Shown piece by piece: positions 26,651 to 34,796 of a stretch of 64,000 nucleotides of DNA (the stretch's first letter is position 1; each line of letters opens with the position of its first letter). Location of the stretch: the NCBI RefSeq assembly GCF_043557345.1, contig NZ_JBIFFV010000003.1, forward strand, positions 248,001 through 312,000. The letters run 5' to 3'. The notes under the pieces are model-generated. The model had not been told where the DNA came from. It made no database searches and saw only the letters and a list, made by a program, of their open reading frames with translations. Source of the DNA: Sulfitobacter sp043557345. GTDB lineage: Bacteria; Pseudomonadota; Alphaproteobacteria; Rhodobacterales; Rhodobacteraceae. Both the position numbers and the translations under genes were made by a program.

Positions 26651-28063
26651 TCACAGGCTTCGCACCCCCGGGCTGCGCCACTGCGCAGCAGGTTCGATCA
26701 TCAGCTCATGCAGCGCCCAAACCAACGCATCGACGCGGTCCGGGCTGCCCTTGCCCTCGTACCCCCGCGCCGTCATCAGACACATCTGATCCTCCAGCGC
26801 ATCGAGCCCCGGCAAATGGCTCACCCGGCCCTGCTCATAAAGCGCGGCCACTGGCTCTGCCCGCGCCACCTTGCCCCGCGCCGCATGCACGGTCTTGAGC
26901 GAGACCAGCGGATCGACCTGTCGCAAGACCTCGCCGACCAACTGCCCACCCTGATTGACCTCGGCCACCAAGCGATCCGCCCCATAGCGCGTCATCGCCG
27001 CAATCGCCGCCTGCGCCCAGCCATTGGGCGTGGCCCCCTGCACCGTGCAATCAGCGAGCACCACCGCCCGCCAATCCTGCGGCGGCCCCTTGGTCTGTGC
27101 GCCCACCACCAGGATGCCGCACTCATCCGACCCCGCCCCGCTGGTCGTCGCCGGGTCGAGGCCCACCACAATGCGGTCCAACTCCGGTGCCTCTCGCAGG
27201 CGCCCCGCTTCCAACAAGCCCGAGGTCCAGAGCGCCCCCTCTGCGTCCGCCAAGAGCACGCCATCCAACTCCTGCCGCCCCAACCGCGTCCCGCGGTAGC
27301 GCGCCCGTACTTCCTCAAGAAACGACCCCGCCAGATTGGCCGCATTCGCCTCTGTCGGCGCATGGGTCGTCACCGTCGAAGGCGCGGCCAAAAGCGCTTT
27401 CAACACATCCACATTGCGCGGCGTCGTGGTGACACAGACCTGAGGCCGCTCCCCCAAGCGCAGCGCAAACTGCAACTGGTCCCAAGCCTCCTGCCCGCGT
27501 TTCCACTTCGCCAATTCATCCACCCAAGCCGCATCAAACTGCGGGCCGCGCAGCCCTTCAGGGTCATGCGCCGTATGCACCGTAGCAATCGCCCCATTCG
27601 GCCAGACCAACCGCTTGCGCGTCGCCTCCCAATCGGGCCGCCGATCCGGCGGGCTACAGGCCAGAATGCCGCTGTCGCCAAAGATCATCACCTCACGCAC
27701 CTGCTCGATGGTCTCGCCCACCAGCGCCACGCGACTACACGCACCGGGGTCAAGCGGTCGGCTCCCCTCAACCTTGCTGCGCACCCATTCCGCCCCGGCC
27801 CGCGTCTTGCCCGCGCCGCGCCCGCCCATGATCACCCATGTCCGCCAATCGCCCTTGGGCGGCAATTGGTGGTCAAGCGCCCAGAACTCGAACAAAAAAG
27901 GGAGAGCCAGAAGCTCTCCCTCACCGAGGTCATTCAGAAACTGCGCCTGGGTCTGAGCATCGGCGCAGGCGATCCAGCTTGCACCCGATGTCAGCCCGCG
28001 CTTTGTCCATGTCGAGGGCATAGCCCCCGCGCGCGATTCCAGCTTGTCGGTTTCGACAGTCAT
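26651..28063 (-). CDS. GTA terminase large subunit (g2)
   Basis: This protein packages DNA into heads. Walker A is GGRGAGKT at about residues 80-87, Walker B is AAWVDELA, and the C-terminal nuclease has the metal site VVGLDPATTSG. The start at 28063 (470 residues) has GGAG ten bases upstream; an ATG at 28021 is the other choice, since the first 30-40 residues are weakly conserved. It overlaps g1 by 134 nt if 28063 is right. GTA terminases package cell DNA with little sequence choice rather than their own genome. Confidence 0.94.
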   Translation of the reverse strand: MTVETDKLESRAGAMPSTWTKRGLTSGASWIACADAQTQAQFLNDLGEGELLALPFLFEFWALDHQLPPKGDWRTWVIMGGRGAGKTRAGAEWVRSKVEGSRPLDPGACSRVALVGETIEQVREVMIFGDSGILACSPPDRRPDWEATRKRLVWPNGAIATVHTAHDPEGLRGPQFDAAWVDELAKWKRGQEAWDQLQFALRLGERPQVCVTTTPRNVDVLKALLAAPSTVTTHAPTEANAANLAGSFLEEVRARYRGTRLGRQELDGVLLADAEGALWTSGLLEAGRLREAPELDRIVVGLDPATTSGAGSDECGILVVGAQTKGPPQDWRAVVLADCTVQGATPNGWAQAAIAAMTRYGADRLVAEVNQGGQLVGEVLRQVDPLVSLKTVHAARGKVARAEPVAALYEQGRVSHLPGLDALEDQMCLMTARGYEGKGSPDRVDALVWALHELMIEPAAQWRSPGVRSL

Positions 28064-28274
28064 TCAGCGTGTTCTCCGCTTTCAGGCAATGCGCCAGCAA
28101 TCCCGCCACTTTGGACGTTTTGCCAGACACCGCAGTTTCCTTGAGTTCCCCCCCGGACCGGGCCTGTTCCGTCAGGCCTTCGATTTCCCGGCGCAACGCG
28201 CCGATTGCTTCTTGGAGACCGCGCAGGATTTCCGCGCTGTCTTCCGTCTCTTGCTCCGGGGTAATGATCGTCAT
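27930..28274 (-). CDS. GTA small terminase-like protein (g1)
   Basis: This 114-residue protein starts MTIITPEQETEDSAEILRGL after AAGAGGTAAAGCG. It is helical, with a likely coiled coil at about residues 15-45, and ends in a region (DCRNRQAGIARGGYALDMDK) that is conserved among g1 proteins. Work on RcGTA assigns g1 as the small terminase, lacking a clear site-specific DNA-binding domain. It is the first gene of the cluster and is preceded by the leader described at 28293-28403. Confidence 0.85.
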   Translation of the reverse strand: MTIITPEQETEDSAEILRGLQEAIGALRREIEGLTEQARSGGELKETAVSGKTSKVAGLLAHCLKAENTLNDCRNRQAGIARGGYALDMDKARADIGCKLDRLRRCSDPGAVSE

Positions 28275-28292
28275 CGCTTTACCTCTTGTTGG

Positions 28293-28355
28293 TTATCCCC
28301 AACCGAGCAGACACAAAAAAACGACCACCGGGTCCCCCCGGGGCCGTTCGCCCAT
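28293..28355 (-). CDS. Putative 20-codon leader ORF ahead of GTA g1
   Basis: ATG at 28355 to TAA at 28293 encodes MGERPRGDPVVVFLCLLGWG. AGAGGAC lies directly before the ATG, but the spacing is short for a good ribosome site. Codons 2-14 contain the whole terminator hairpin and its T-run, and the stop lies just before the g1 ribosome site. A translating ribosome would melt the hairpin, so a leader-peptide role is possible. It may also be chance. Confidence 0.35.
   Translation of the reverse strand: MGERPRGDPVVVFLCLLGWG
28315..28347 (-). terminator. Intrinsic terminator in the leader of the GTA operon
   Basis: On the minus strand ACGGCCCCGGG (28347-28337) pairs with CCCGGTGGTCGT (28332-28321) with one bulged T and one wobble, loop GGGA, followed by a run of seven T. 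It stands about 40 nt before g1 and points the same way, so it would stop GTA transcription unless overcome. Confidence 0.7.
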
Positions 28356-28374
28356 GTCCTCTAGCGTGCCACAA

Positions 28375-28403
28375 GCCCTACGTCAGACCGTGCGCAAAGT
28401 CAA
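28375..28403 (-). promoter_or_regulatory. Candidate promoter of the GTA operon
   Basis: TTGACT (28403-28398) and TAGGGC (28380-28375) are spaced by 17 nt. The -35 box is good and the -10 box is weak, as expected for a promoter that needs an activator. A start near 28368 would give a leader of about 95 nt before g1. Confidence 0.4.
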
Positions 28404-28455
28404 GAAAAACTGTGTTAACAAGACCTTACAGCGCCGTTCGGTAAAGTACCCGGGC

Positions 28456-28487
28456 AATAAAAACCCCGCTGTCTCCAGCGGGGTTTT
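28456..28487 (-). terminator. Intrinsic terminator of mltG
   Basis: AAACCCCGCTG and CAGCGGGGTTT (28461-28486) form a perfect 11-bp stem with loop TCTC; on the minus strand TTTTTATT follows. It lies 9 nt after the mltG stop and separates the fab-mltG unit from the GTA cluster. Confidence 0.9.
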
Positions 28488-28495
28488 CAAATCTC

Positions 28496-29680
28496 TCAGT
28501 TTCCGCCCGTTGAGGCATTGCCCGCCGCTTCCGCGCCGCGCTCCGCCTCGATCTCGCGCCAGCGTGCGACATTGCGGTTATGCTCGTCCAAGGTTTCCGC
28601 AAAAGCGTGCCCCCCGGTGCCATCCGCCACGAAGAAAACGAAATCCGTCTCCGCCGGTTGCGCCGCCGCCATCAGGCTCGCCCGGCCCGGGTTGGCGATG
28701 GGGGTGGGCGGCAGACCGTCGATCACATAGGTGTTCCACGGCGTCTCTGCCCGCAGTTCCGAGCGCCGCAGTCCCCGGCCCAGCACGCCCTTGCCCTCGG
28801 TTACCCCGTAGATCACCGTGGGGTCGGTCTGAAGCCGCATCCCTTGGTTCAAACGGTTCACGAAAACGCTCGCCACCTGCTCACGTTCGGCAGCGACACC
28901 GGTTTCCTTTTCGATGATCGACGCAAGGATCAACAGTTCTTCGGGCGTCTCGATCGGCAGATCGGGGTCGCGCGCCTCAAAGGCTTCGGCCAAGAGCACC
29001 TCTTGCGCTGCGGCCATTCGTGCGATCACCTCGGCGCGGTCGTCGCCCGGGCGCACCTCATAGCTATCGGGCGCGAGGCTGCCCTCGGCCGGAAGCTCCT
29101 CAACCTCGCCAGTCAATTGCTCGACCTGCTTGAGCGCTTCGACAACTTGCCAGCTGGTCACACCTTCGGCCAATGCCACACGAAACCGCGTGTCGTTCTT
29201 GCTGGAGATTTCGGAATATGCCTCAGGGGCCTCTTCCTCACCCGGCGTGAACTCTGCGCGTTCGACGAAACGGCTGGTGACCGGGTCCAACTCGCGAACC
29301 TGCACGCTCACCCGGTTCACGCCCACGCGATAAACAACCTCGGTGCCGCAGGTGCTGGCCCCGCCTTGGGTCACGATATCCACGATCCCCTGCATCGAGG
29401 TGCCGGGCTGCACCAGAAAGCTGCCCGCTTTCAGGCTGCTCGACTTCTCCTCATAATCCGCGCCAATGCGAAAGATCGCGGGCGAGGAAACCGCGCCCTG
29501 TTCCTCAAGGTTCTGGCTCACCTGCCGCATATTCGAGCCGCGCTCGACCTGCACACAGATCGCCTGCTCCAACGGCCCTTCCGAGACATAGGCCGACTTG
29601 CCCCAGAGGATGATCCCCCCAAGCAGAAACAGGCCGACCAACAGAAACGTCACGGCGTTAGAGGCGATATGACGCCACAT
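28496..29680 (-). CDS. mltG: Endolytic murein transglycosylase MltG
   Basis: This 394-residue protein has an N-terminal membrane anchor (about residues 8-27, AVTFLLVGLFLLGGIILW), a LysM-like region and the YceG/MltG domain. The catalytic segment LILASIIEKETGVAAEREQV contains the active Glu, followed by the conserved LQTDPTVIYG. It cuts nascent glycan strands in the periplasm and ends chain growth. Its ATG directly follows the fabF TAA, so the two are co-transcribed, a common alphaproteobacterial arrangement. Confidence 0.95.
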   Translation of the reverse strand: MWRHIASNAVTFLLVGLFLLGGIILWGKSAYVSEGPLEQAICVQVERGSNMRQVSQNLEEQGAVSSPAIFRIGADYEEKSSSLKAGSFLVQPGTSMQGIVDIVTQGGASTCGTEVVYRVGVNRVSVQVRELDPVTSRFVERAEFTPGEEEAPEAYSEISSKNDTRFRVALAEGVTSWQVVEALKQVEQLTGEVEELPAEGSLAPDSYEVRPGDDRAEVIARMAAAQEVLLAEAFEARDPDLPIETPEELLILASIIEKETGVAAEREQVASVFVNRLNQGMRLQTDPTVIYGVTEGKGVLGRGLRRSELRAETPWNTYVIDGLPPTPIANPGRASLMAAAQPAETDFVFFVADGTGGHAFAETLDEHNRNVARWREIEAERGAEAAGNASTGGN

Positions 29681-30940
29681 TTAGCTGACTTTCCCGAACA
29701 GAACCGAAGCGTTGGTGCCGCCGAACCCAAAGGAGTTGCTAAGCGCCACGTCGATCTTGCGCTCGACCTTCTTGTTCGGCGCGAGATCGATCTTGGTCTC
29801 CACCGCCGGATTGTCGAGGTTGATCGTCGGCGGCGCCACCTGATCTCGGATCGCGAGCATGCAGAAGATCGCCTCGATCGCACCCGCGGCGCCCAAAAGG
29901 TGCCCGGTGGCGGATTTGGTCGAAGACATGGTCACATTGCCCGCCGCATCGCCCATCAGACGCTCGACCGCGCCCAATTCAATCGTGTCGGCCATGGTCG
30001 AGGTGCCATGCGCGTTGATGTAATCCACATCCGCAGGCTCCAGCCCCGCGTTCTTCAGCGCAGCCCGCATGGAGCGTTCGCCGCCCTCGCCATCCTCGGA
30101 AGGGGCGGTGATGTGATGCGCATCGCCCGAAAGGCCATAGCCCAAGACCTCGGCATAGATTTTGGCACCGCGCGCCTTGGCGTGTTCATACTCTTCCAGC
30201 ACCACGATGCCCGCGCCCTCGCCCATGACGAAACCGTCGCGGTCCACGTCATAGGGGCGGCTGGCCTTTTGCGGATCGTCGCCGCGTTTGGTCGACAGCG
30301 CCTTGCAGGCGTTAAAGCCCGCCATGCCGATCTCGCAAATCGCCGCCTCGGCACCGCCCGCGATCATCACATCCGCATCACCGTATTTGATCAGCCGCGC
30401 CGCATCGCCGATGGCATGCGCGCCGGTCGAGCAGGCGGTCACGACCGAGTGGTTCGGCCCCTTGAAACCATAGCGGATCGACACCTGACCCGAGATCAGG
30501 TTGATCAGCGCGCCCGGTACGAAGAAGGGGCTGACCCGGCGCGGGCCTTTTTCGTGCATCATCACGGCAGTATTGGCGATGGAGTTCAACCCCCCGATGC
30601 CCGAGCCAATCAGAACGCCGGTGCGCTCCTGATCTTCCTGTTCGGTCGGCATCCAGCCCGAATCTTCAACCGCCTGCTGGGCGGCCGCCATGCCGAAGAG
30701 GATGAAGGTATCGACCTTGCGCTGTTCTTTCGGCTCCATGTATTTATTGGCATCGAAGGTGCCATCGCTGCCGTCACCCAAAGGGACTTCGCAAGCGTAT
30801 TGGGTCACCAGTTTGCTGGCGTCAAAGCCGGTGATCGGCCCGGCCCCGGATTGCCCATCGAGGATCCGTTTCCAGCTTTCTTCCACGCCGTCCGCGAGCG
30901 GGGTAACCAAACCCAAACCCGTTACTACAACTCTGCGCAT
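29681..30940 (-). CDS. fabF: Beta-ketoacyl-ACP synthase II
   Basis: The start at 30940 has AAGGGG upstream and gives 419 residues starting MRRVVVTGLGLVTPLADG; an extension to 31030 has no family support. The thiolase-fold triad is visible: Cys170 in VTACSTGAHAIG, His311 in NAHGTST and His347 in SATGHLLGAAG. It elongates acyl-ACP with malonyl-ACP in fatty acid synthesis. The gene is followed without gap by mltG. It is separated from acpP by a GNAT gene and a terminator, so it may have its own promoter. Confidence 0.97.
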   Translation of the reverse strand: MRRVVVTGLGLVTPLADGVEESWKRILDGQSGAGPITGFDASKLVTQYACEVPLGDGSDGTFDANKYMEPKEQRKVDTFILFGMAAAQQAVEDSGWMPTEQEDQERTGVLIGSGIGGLNSIANTAVMMHEKGPRRVSPFFVPGALINLISGQVSIRYGFKGPNHSVVTACSTGAHAIGDAARLIKYGDADVMIAGGAEAAICEIGMAGFNACKALSTKRGDDPQKASRPYDVDRDGFVMGEGAGIVVLEEYEHAKARGAKIYAEVLGYGLSGDAHHITAPSEDGEGGERSMRAALKNAGLEPADVDYINAHGTSTMADTIELGAVERLMGDAAGNVTMSSTKSATGHLLGAAGAIEAIFCMLAIRDQVAPPTINLDNPAVETKIDLAPNKKVERKIDVALSNSFGFGGTNASVLFGKVS

Positions 30941-31082
30941 CTCAGTGCCCCTTGCCGATAATGTCTCGGCGAACCTCTTACCCTGCAAAAGCCTGTAGGC
31001 ACAAGCATATCGGCAGGGGTCCGCAGGCAAAGCGCAAAAACGCCGATGGGTCAGATCTCAGGGGCCGCCGCCCGATTGGGGC

Positions 31083-31616
31083 TCAGTCCGGCGGGCCGCG
31101 CCGGGTCATCAGATGCACCGCGCCGCCTGCCGTTGTCACGTCGCGCAGCGCCTGATAGCCAAGCGCCCCCGCGATCCGCAAAGCGGCCTCGTTCCCCGCA
31201 GAGATCACGCAAACCGTCCGGCCCGTGATCACCCGATCAAACCACTCATGCGCGGCGCGGGCGGCCTCGGCTCCCAGCCGCTGGTCCTGCGCCTGAGGGG
31301 CCAAGACCAGCCGCGCTTCGGGATAAGTGTCGAAATCCTCACCGAAATTGCGGGTGCCAAAGACGAAACCGGTCTGGCCCAACATCTCGCGCTGGCGATG
31401 GAGCTGCACCGCCCACTGCCCAAATCCCGTGATCTGCCAATGGCCCGCGTTGCGCAGAAAAGCGTCCCATGACTGCCCCTTGGGCCGAGGTTGGTCGAGG
31501 ATCCGGTCCGCCACATCGGGCATCGCCCAAATCTCGGCATAGCGCTGAAAGTCCTCGGCGCGCATGGCGCGCAGGGTCAGTCTGGCGGTGTTGATGGTCG
31601 GGATCGTGCGGGACAT
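31083..31616 (-). CDS. GNAT family N-acetyltransferase
   Basis: The start at 31616 gives 177 residues starting MSRTIPTINTARLTLRAM; the longer frame to 31751 runs through the acpP terminator and is rejected. TARLTLRAMRAEDFQRYAEIW is the usual start of RimJ/RimL-type GNAT proteins, and QDQRLGAEAARAAHEWFDRV plus SAGNEAALRIAGALGYQAL are the acetyl-CoA-binding and C-terminal motifs. The substrate is unknown. Its place between acpP and fabF is not part of the usual fab operon. Confidence 0.85.
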   Translation of the reverse strand: MSRTIPTINTARLTLRAMRAEDFQRYAEIWAMPDVADRILDQPRPKGQSWDAFLRNAGHWQITGFGQWAVQLHRQREMLGQTGFVFGTRNFGEDFDTYPEARLVLAPQAQDQRLGAEAARAAHEWFDRVITGRTVCVISAGNEAALRIAGALGYQALRDVTTAGGAVHLMTRRGPPD

Positions 31617-31703
31617 GGGGTGAATTGCCTTCACGCTTGAGACTTCTTGGCGCAGACATGCGGCCTCCGCCTCCAAGGGACAAGCCCACCCCGTCCAGAC
31701 AAA

Positions 31704-31742
31704 TAAAAACGGCGTCATTCCGCTAGGAACAACGCCGTTTTC
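31704..31742 (-). terminator. Intrinsic terminator of acpP
   Basis: AAAACGGCGT and ACGCCGTTTT (31706-31742) form a stem that is extended inside by TTCC/GGAA. On the minus strand TTTTTATTTG follows. The hairpin is nearly symmetric and could also work on the plus strand. Confidence 0.85.
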
Positions 31743-31775
31743 AAAACTCAAATCCGCCGGTCGCCCGGCAAAGCC

Positions 31776-32009
31776 TTAGGAGGCTTCTTTGATGAACTTG
31801 ACCGCATCGCCAACGGTCTGGATGTTCTCAGCCGCGTCATCGGGGATCTCGATGCCGAACTCTTCTTCGAACGCCATCACCAGTTCCACGGTGTCGAGGC
31901 TGTCTGCGCCGAGATCGTCGATGAACGACGCATTCTCAGTCACTTTGTCCTCTTCCACGCTCAGGTGTTCTACAACGATCTTTTTCACGCGGTCTGCGAC
32001 GTCGCTCAT
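31776..32009 (-). CDS. acpP: Acyl carrier protein
   Basis: This 77-residue acidic protein carries the phosphopantetheine site Ser37 in DDLGADSLDTVEL. Sequence and length are typical of AcpP. It carries growing acyl chains in fatty acid synthesis. It has a 202-nt upstream gap, which should contain its own strong promoter, and a strong terminator downstream, in line with the high level of AcpP in cells. Confidence 0.98.
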   Translation of the reverse strand: MSDVADRVKKIVVEHLSVEEDKVTENASFIDDLGADSLDTVELVMAFEEEFGIEIPDDAAENIQTVGDAVKFIKEAS

Positions 32010-32211
32010 AATAAGTCCTCATGTCTTCGGGCCATTCAAGGCCCCTTTTGGTTTCCGCCCGCCGATGATCAGCGTTTGGAGGATGCCCCAAAAGGGGCGG
32101 CTATTTCCTTGTTCGCACAAGGCGCAGGGGGTGATCAAGCACCCTCCGTTTCGATTCTGCGCCCCCTTTAGCACATGCGCCGGGCTTGGCAAACGCTATT
32201 GAGGCGCAGGG

Positions 32212-32949
32212 TCACAACATGGCCATACCGCCGTTCACATGCAAGGTGGTCCCTGTCACATAAGCGGCCTCGGCGCTGGAAAGATAGACCACGGCGGCGG
32301 CGATCTCATCCGGGTCGCCCATGCGGCCTGCGGGAATTTGCCCCATGATTCCAGACTTTTGCTCATCCGTCAGCTTGTCGGTCATGGCGGTGGTGATGAA
32401 CCCCGGCGCCACGGCGTTCACGGTGATCCCGCGGCTTGCCACCTCATAGGCCAGCGACTTGGACATGCCCACGACACCCGCCTTCGAGGCCGCGTAATTC
32501 GCCTGACCGGGGTTGCCTGTGGCGCCCACCACGCTGGAGATATTGATGATCCGGCCCCAACGCGCCTTCATCATGCCGCGCATCACCCCTTTGCAGAGCT
32601 TGAAGGTCGCGGTGAGGTTCACGTTCAGCACCGAATTCCACTCGTCATCCGACATGCGCATGAAAAGATTGTCGCGGGTGATGCCCGCGTTGTTCACCAG
32701 AATATCGACCGAACCCATGGCCTCCGCCGCCTGTTTCGGCAGCGCGTCGACGGCCTCCATATCGCTCAGGTTACACGGCAGCACATGGGCGCGTTCGCCC
32801 AACTCGGCCTTTAGCGCCTCAAGCGGTTCGGTCCGCGTGCCCGACAGACCAACGGCGGCGCCTTGGGCGTGCAGCTTGCGCGCGATATCCGCGCCAATGC
32901 CGCCCGAAGCGCCGGTGATCAGGGCATTCTTTCCTGTAAGATCGAACAT
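32212..32949 (-). CDS. fabG: 3-oxoacyl-ACP reductase
   Basis: This 245-residue short-chain dehydrogenase has the cofactor motif TGASGGIGADIA near the N-terminus, NNAGITRDNL, the catalytic Ser-Tyr-Lys set in ISSVVGATGN and YAASKAGV, and the C-terminal YVTGTTLHVNGGMAML typical of FabG. It reduces 3-oxoacyl-ACP with NADPH. It lies between fabD and acpP on the same strand. Confidence 0.97.
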   Translation of the reverse strand: MFDLTGKNALITGASGGIGADIARKLHAQGAAVGLSGTRTEPLEALKAELGERAHVLPCNLSDMEAVDALPKQAAEAMGSVDILVNNAGITRDNLFMRMSDDEWNSVLNVNLTATFKLCKGVMRGMMKARWGRIINISSVVGATGNPGQANYAASKAGVVGMSKSLAYEVASRGITVNAVAPGFITTAMTDKLTDEQKSGIMGQIPAGRMGDPDEIAAAVVYLSSAEAAYVTGTTLHVNGGMAML

Positions 32950-33017
32950 GTCTCTTCCTTTATTCCCTTAAAGGGCGCGAGGCCCCGATGCGGCGGAAAT
33001 GCCGCTTATTCTATGCC

Positions 33018-33950
33018 TCAGACGTCAGAAGCGGCTTTTACCTCATCCGGCGTGCCGATGCTGCGGGTGGCGAGACTCTTGTCGATGCGTCGGATCATGC
33101 CCGAAAGCGCCTTGCCCGCGCCGATCTCCCAAGCCTCGGTCACGCCTTGAGCCGCCATCCATTCGACGGAGGAACGCCAGCGCACCGGGCCCGTGACCTG
33201 CTCGACCAGCAACTCGCGGATGCGGGCGGCGTCCGAAACCGCCTCGGCGGTGACATTGGCCACCAGCGGCACGACGGGGTCGTTGAAGGTCACCTCGCCA
33301 AGTGCTTTCGCCATTTCTTCCGCAGCCGGCCCCATCAGTGGGCAATGGAAAGGGGCGGAGACGGGCAGCAGCAGCGCGCGCTTGGCCCCGGCGTCCTTGG
33401 CCATGGCGACGGCGCGTTCGACCGCGGCCTTCTCGCCCGAGAGCACGTTCTGGCTCGGGTCGTTTTCATTGGCGACCTGACAGACCGCGCCCTCGGCAGC
33501 GGCTTCGGCCAGTTTCTCGGTCTCTTCGATGCCAAGGCCGAGAATCGCCGCCATGGCGCCCTCGCCCACCGGCACCGCGGCCTGCATGGCCTTGCCGCGG
33601 ATCCGCAGCAGCCGCGCGGTGTCGGCCAGTGACAGGGCACCTGCGGCACAGAGCGCGGAATATTCGCCGAGGCTGTGACCGGCCACGAAAGCGGCTTTCT
33701 CAACGGTCACACCCTCAGCCTTCAGCGCGGCCATGGCAGCCATCGAGGTCGCCATCAGCGCGGGCTGGGCGTTTTCGGTCAGGGTCAGCGTCTCGATGTC
33801 GCCCTCCCAGATCAGCTCCGACAGCTTCTCGCCCAAGGCCGCATCGACCTCGTCGAAAACGGCGCGGGCCTCGGGGTAGGCTTCGGCCAGATCGCGGCCC
33901 ATGCCGATGGTCTGGGCGCCCTGCCCGGGGAAAACGAATGCGATGCTCAT
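33018..33950 (-). CDS. fabD: Malonyl-CoA:ACP transacylase
   Basis: This 310-residue protein starts MSIAFVFPGQGAQTIGMGRD. The active site Ser93 is in AGHSLGEYSAL, and the later SAPFHCPLM carries the catalytic His. It loads malonate onto ACP. It is the first gene of the fab unit and is divergent from rpsF; the 224-nt gap holds both promoters. The gap to fabG is 68 nt. Confidence 0.97.
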   Translation of the reverse strand: MSIAFVFPGQGAQTIGMGRDLAEAYPEARAVFDEVDAALGEKLSELIWEGDIETLTLTENAQPALMATSMAAMAALKAEGVTVEKAAFVAGHSLGEYSALCAAGALSLADTARLLRIRGKAMQAAVPVGEGAMAAILGLGIEETEKLAEAAAEGAVCQVANENDPSQNVLSGEKAAVERAVAMAKDAGAKRALLLPVSAPFHCPLMGPAAEEMAKALGEVTFNDPVVPLVANVTAEAVSDAARIRELLVEQVTGPVRWRSSVEWMAAQGVTEAWEIGAGKALSGMIRRIDKSLATRSIGTPDEVKAASDV

Positions 33951-34174
33951 GGTTGCAGCCTCTTATTAGCGGTTTCACCCGATGTATCGCGTCCCATGCC
34001 GCAAGGGCAAGCCCGTCCCGGCCCACGCGGCCCCACCAAGGGGTTGCCGTAGCCGGGAAACCGTGTATACGGGCGCTTCCTTGCACAGCATATGAACCGC
34101 GCAGACTCTCGTGGTGGGGAGCAAGGATGACCGCCCCGCCTATGAAATGCGCCTTGATACAAATAGGAGTGCAC

Positions 34175-34528
34175 ATGCCGCTTTATGAGCATGTTATGAT
34201 TGCGCGTCAGGACCTGTCCAACACGCAAGCAGAAGGCCTCATCGAACACTTTGGCACCGTCCTCGCGGACAACGACGGCAAGCTCGTCGACAGCGAGTAC
34301 TGGGGCGTCAAGACGATGGCCTACAAGATCAACAAGAACCGCAAGGGCCACTATGCCTTCCTGCGTTCGGACGCACCCGCGACCGCCGTGCAGGAAATGG
34401 AACGCCTGATGCGTCTGCATGATGACGTGATGCGCGTCCTGACCATCAAGGTCGACGAGCACAAGGAACTGCCCTCCGTGCAGATGCAGAAACGTGACGA
34501 ACGCGACAACCGTCGCGAGCGCCGTTGA
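34175..34528 (+). CDS. rpsF: 30S ribosomal protein S6
   Basis: The ATG at 34175 follows AAATAGGAGTGCAC and gives 117 residues starting MPLYEHVMIARQDLS. Family motifs EYWGVKTMAYKINKNRKGHY are present (split: EYWGVKTMAYKI, NKNRKGHY). It binds S18 on the small subunit. It leads the rpsF-rpsR-rplI operon, with 29 nt to rpsR. Confidence 0.98.
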   Translation: MPLYEHVMIARQDLSNTQAEGLIEHFGTVLADNDGKLVDSEYWGVKTMAYKINKNRKGHYAFLRSDAPATAVQEMERLMRLHDDVMRVLTIKVDEHKELPSVQMQKRDERDNRRERR

Positions 34529-34557
34529 TCGCCAGCTTGAAGAAGAGGACATAAACC

Positions 34558-34785
34558 ATGGCTGCAAAACCATTTTTCCGCCGTCGCAAAGTCTGCCCCT
34601 TCTCGGGCGACAACGCACCTGCGATCGACTACAAGGACACACGTCTGCTGCAACGCTACATCTCTGAGCGTGGCAAGATCGTTCCTTCCCGCATCACCGC
34701 CGTATCGGCCAAGAAACAACGCGAGCTGGCCCGTGCCATCAAACGCGCCCGTTTCCTCGCCCTGCTGCCCTACGCCGTCAAGTAA
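34558..34785 (+). CDS. rpsR: 30S ribosomal protein S18
   Basis: This 75-residue basic protein starts MAAKPFFRRRKVCPFSG and contains IDYKDTRLLQRYISERGKI and the LARAIKRARFLALLPY end, all standard for S18. It pairs with S6 in the 30S subunit. It lies 11 nt upstream of rplI. Confidence 0.98.
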   Translation: MAAKPFFRRRKVCPFSGDNAPAIDYKDTRLLQRYISERGKIVPSRITAVSAKKQRELARAIKRARFLALLPYAVK

Positions 34786-34796
34786 GGAGAGAGCAC

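Larger units (their letters stand above)
14216..28274 (-). mobile_element. Complete RcGTA-type gene transfer agent structural cluster (g1-g15)
   Basis: About 14 kb on the minus strand holds, in transcription order, g1 (small terminase), g2 (large terminase), g3 (portal), g3.5, g4 (protease), g5 (capsid), g6, g7, g8, g9 (major tail), g10, g10.1, g11 (tape measure), g12, g13, g14 and g15. This is the RcGTA order of Rhodobacter capsulatus. No integrase, repressor, replication or lysis gene is present, which separates it from a normal prophage. Most downstream genes overlap by ATGA or similar, so it reads as one operon. No stop or frameshift breaks any gene. Lysis, regulator (for example GafA) and tail-fibre genes are not in this window. 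Confidence 0.95.

Noticed and set aside
14216..28274. The cluster as an ordinary prophage
   Set aside because: There is no integrase, repressor, replication, lysis gene or attachment site, and the gene order is that of RcGTA.
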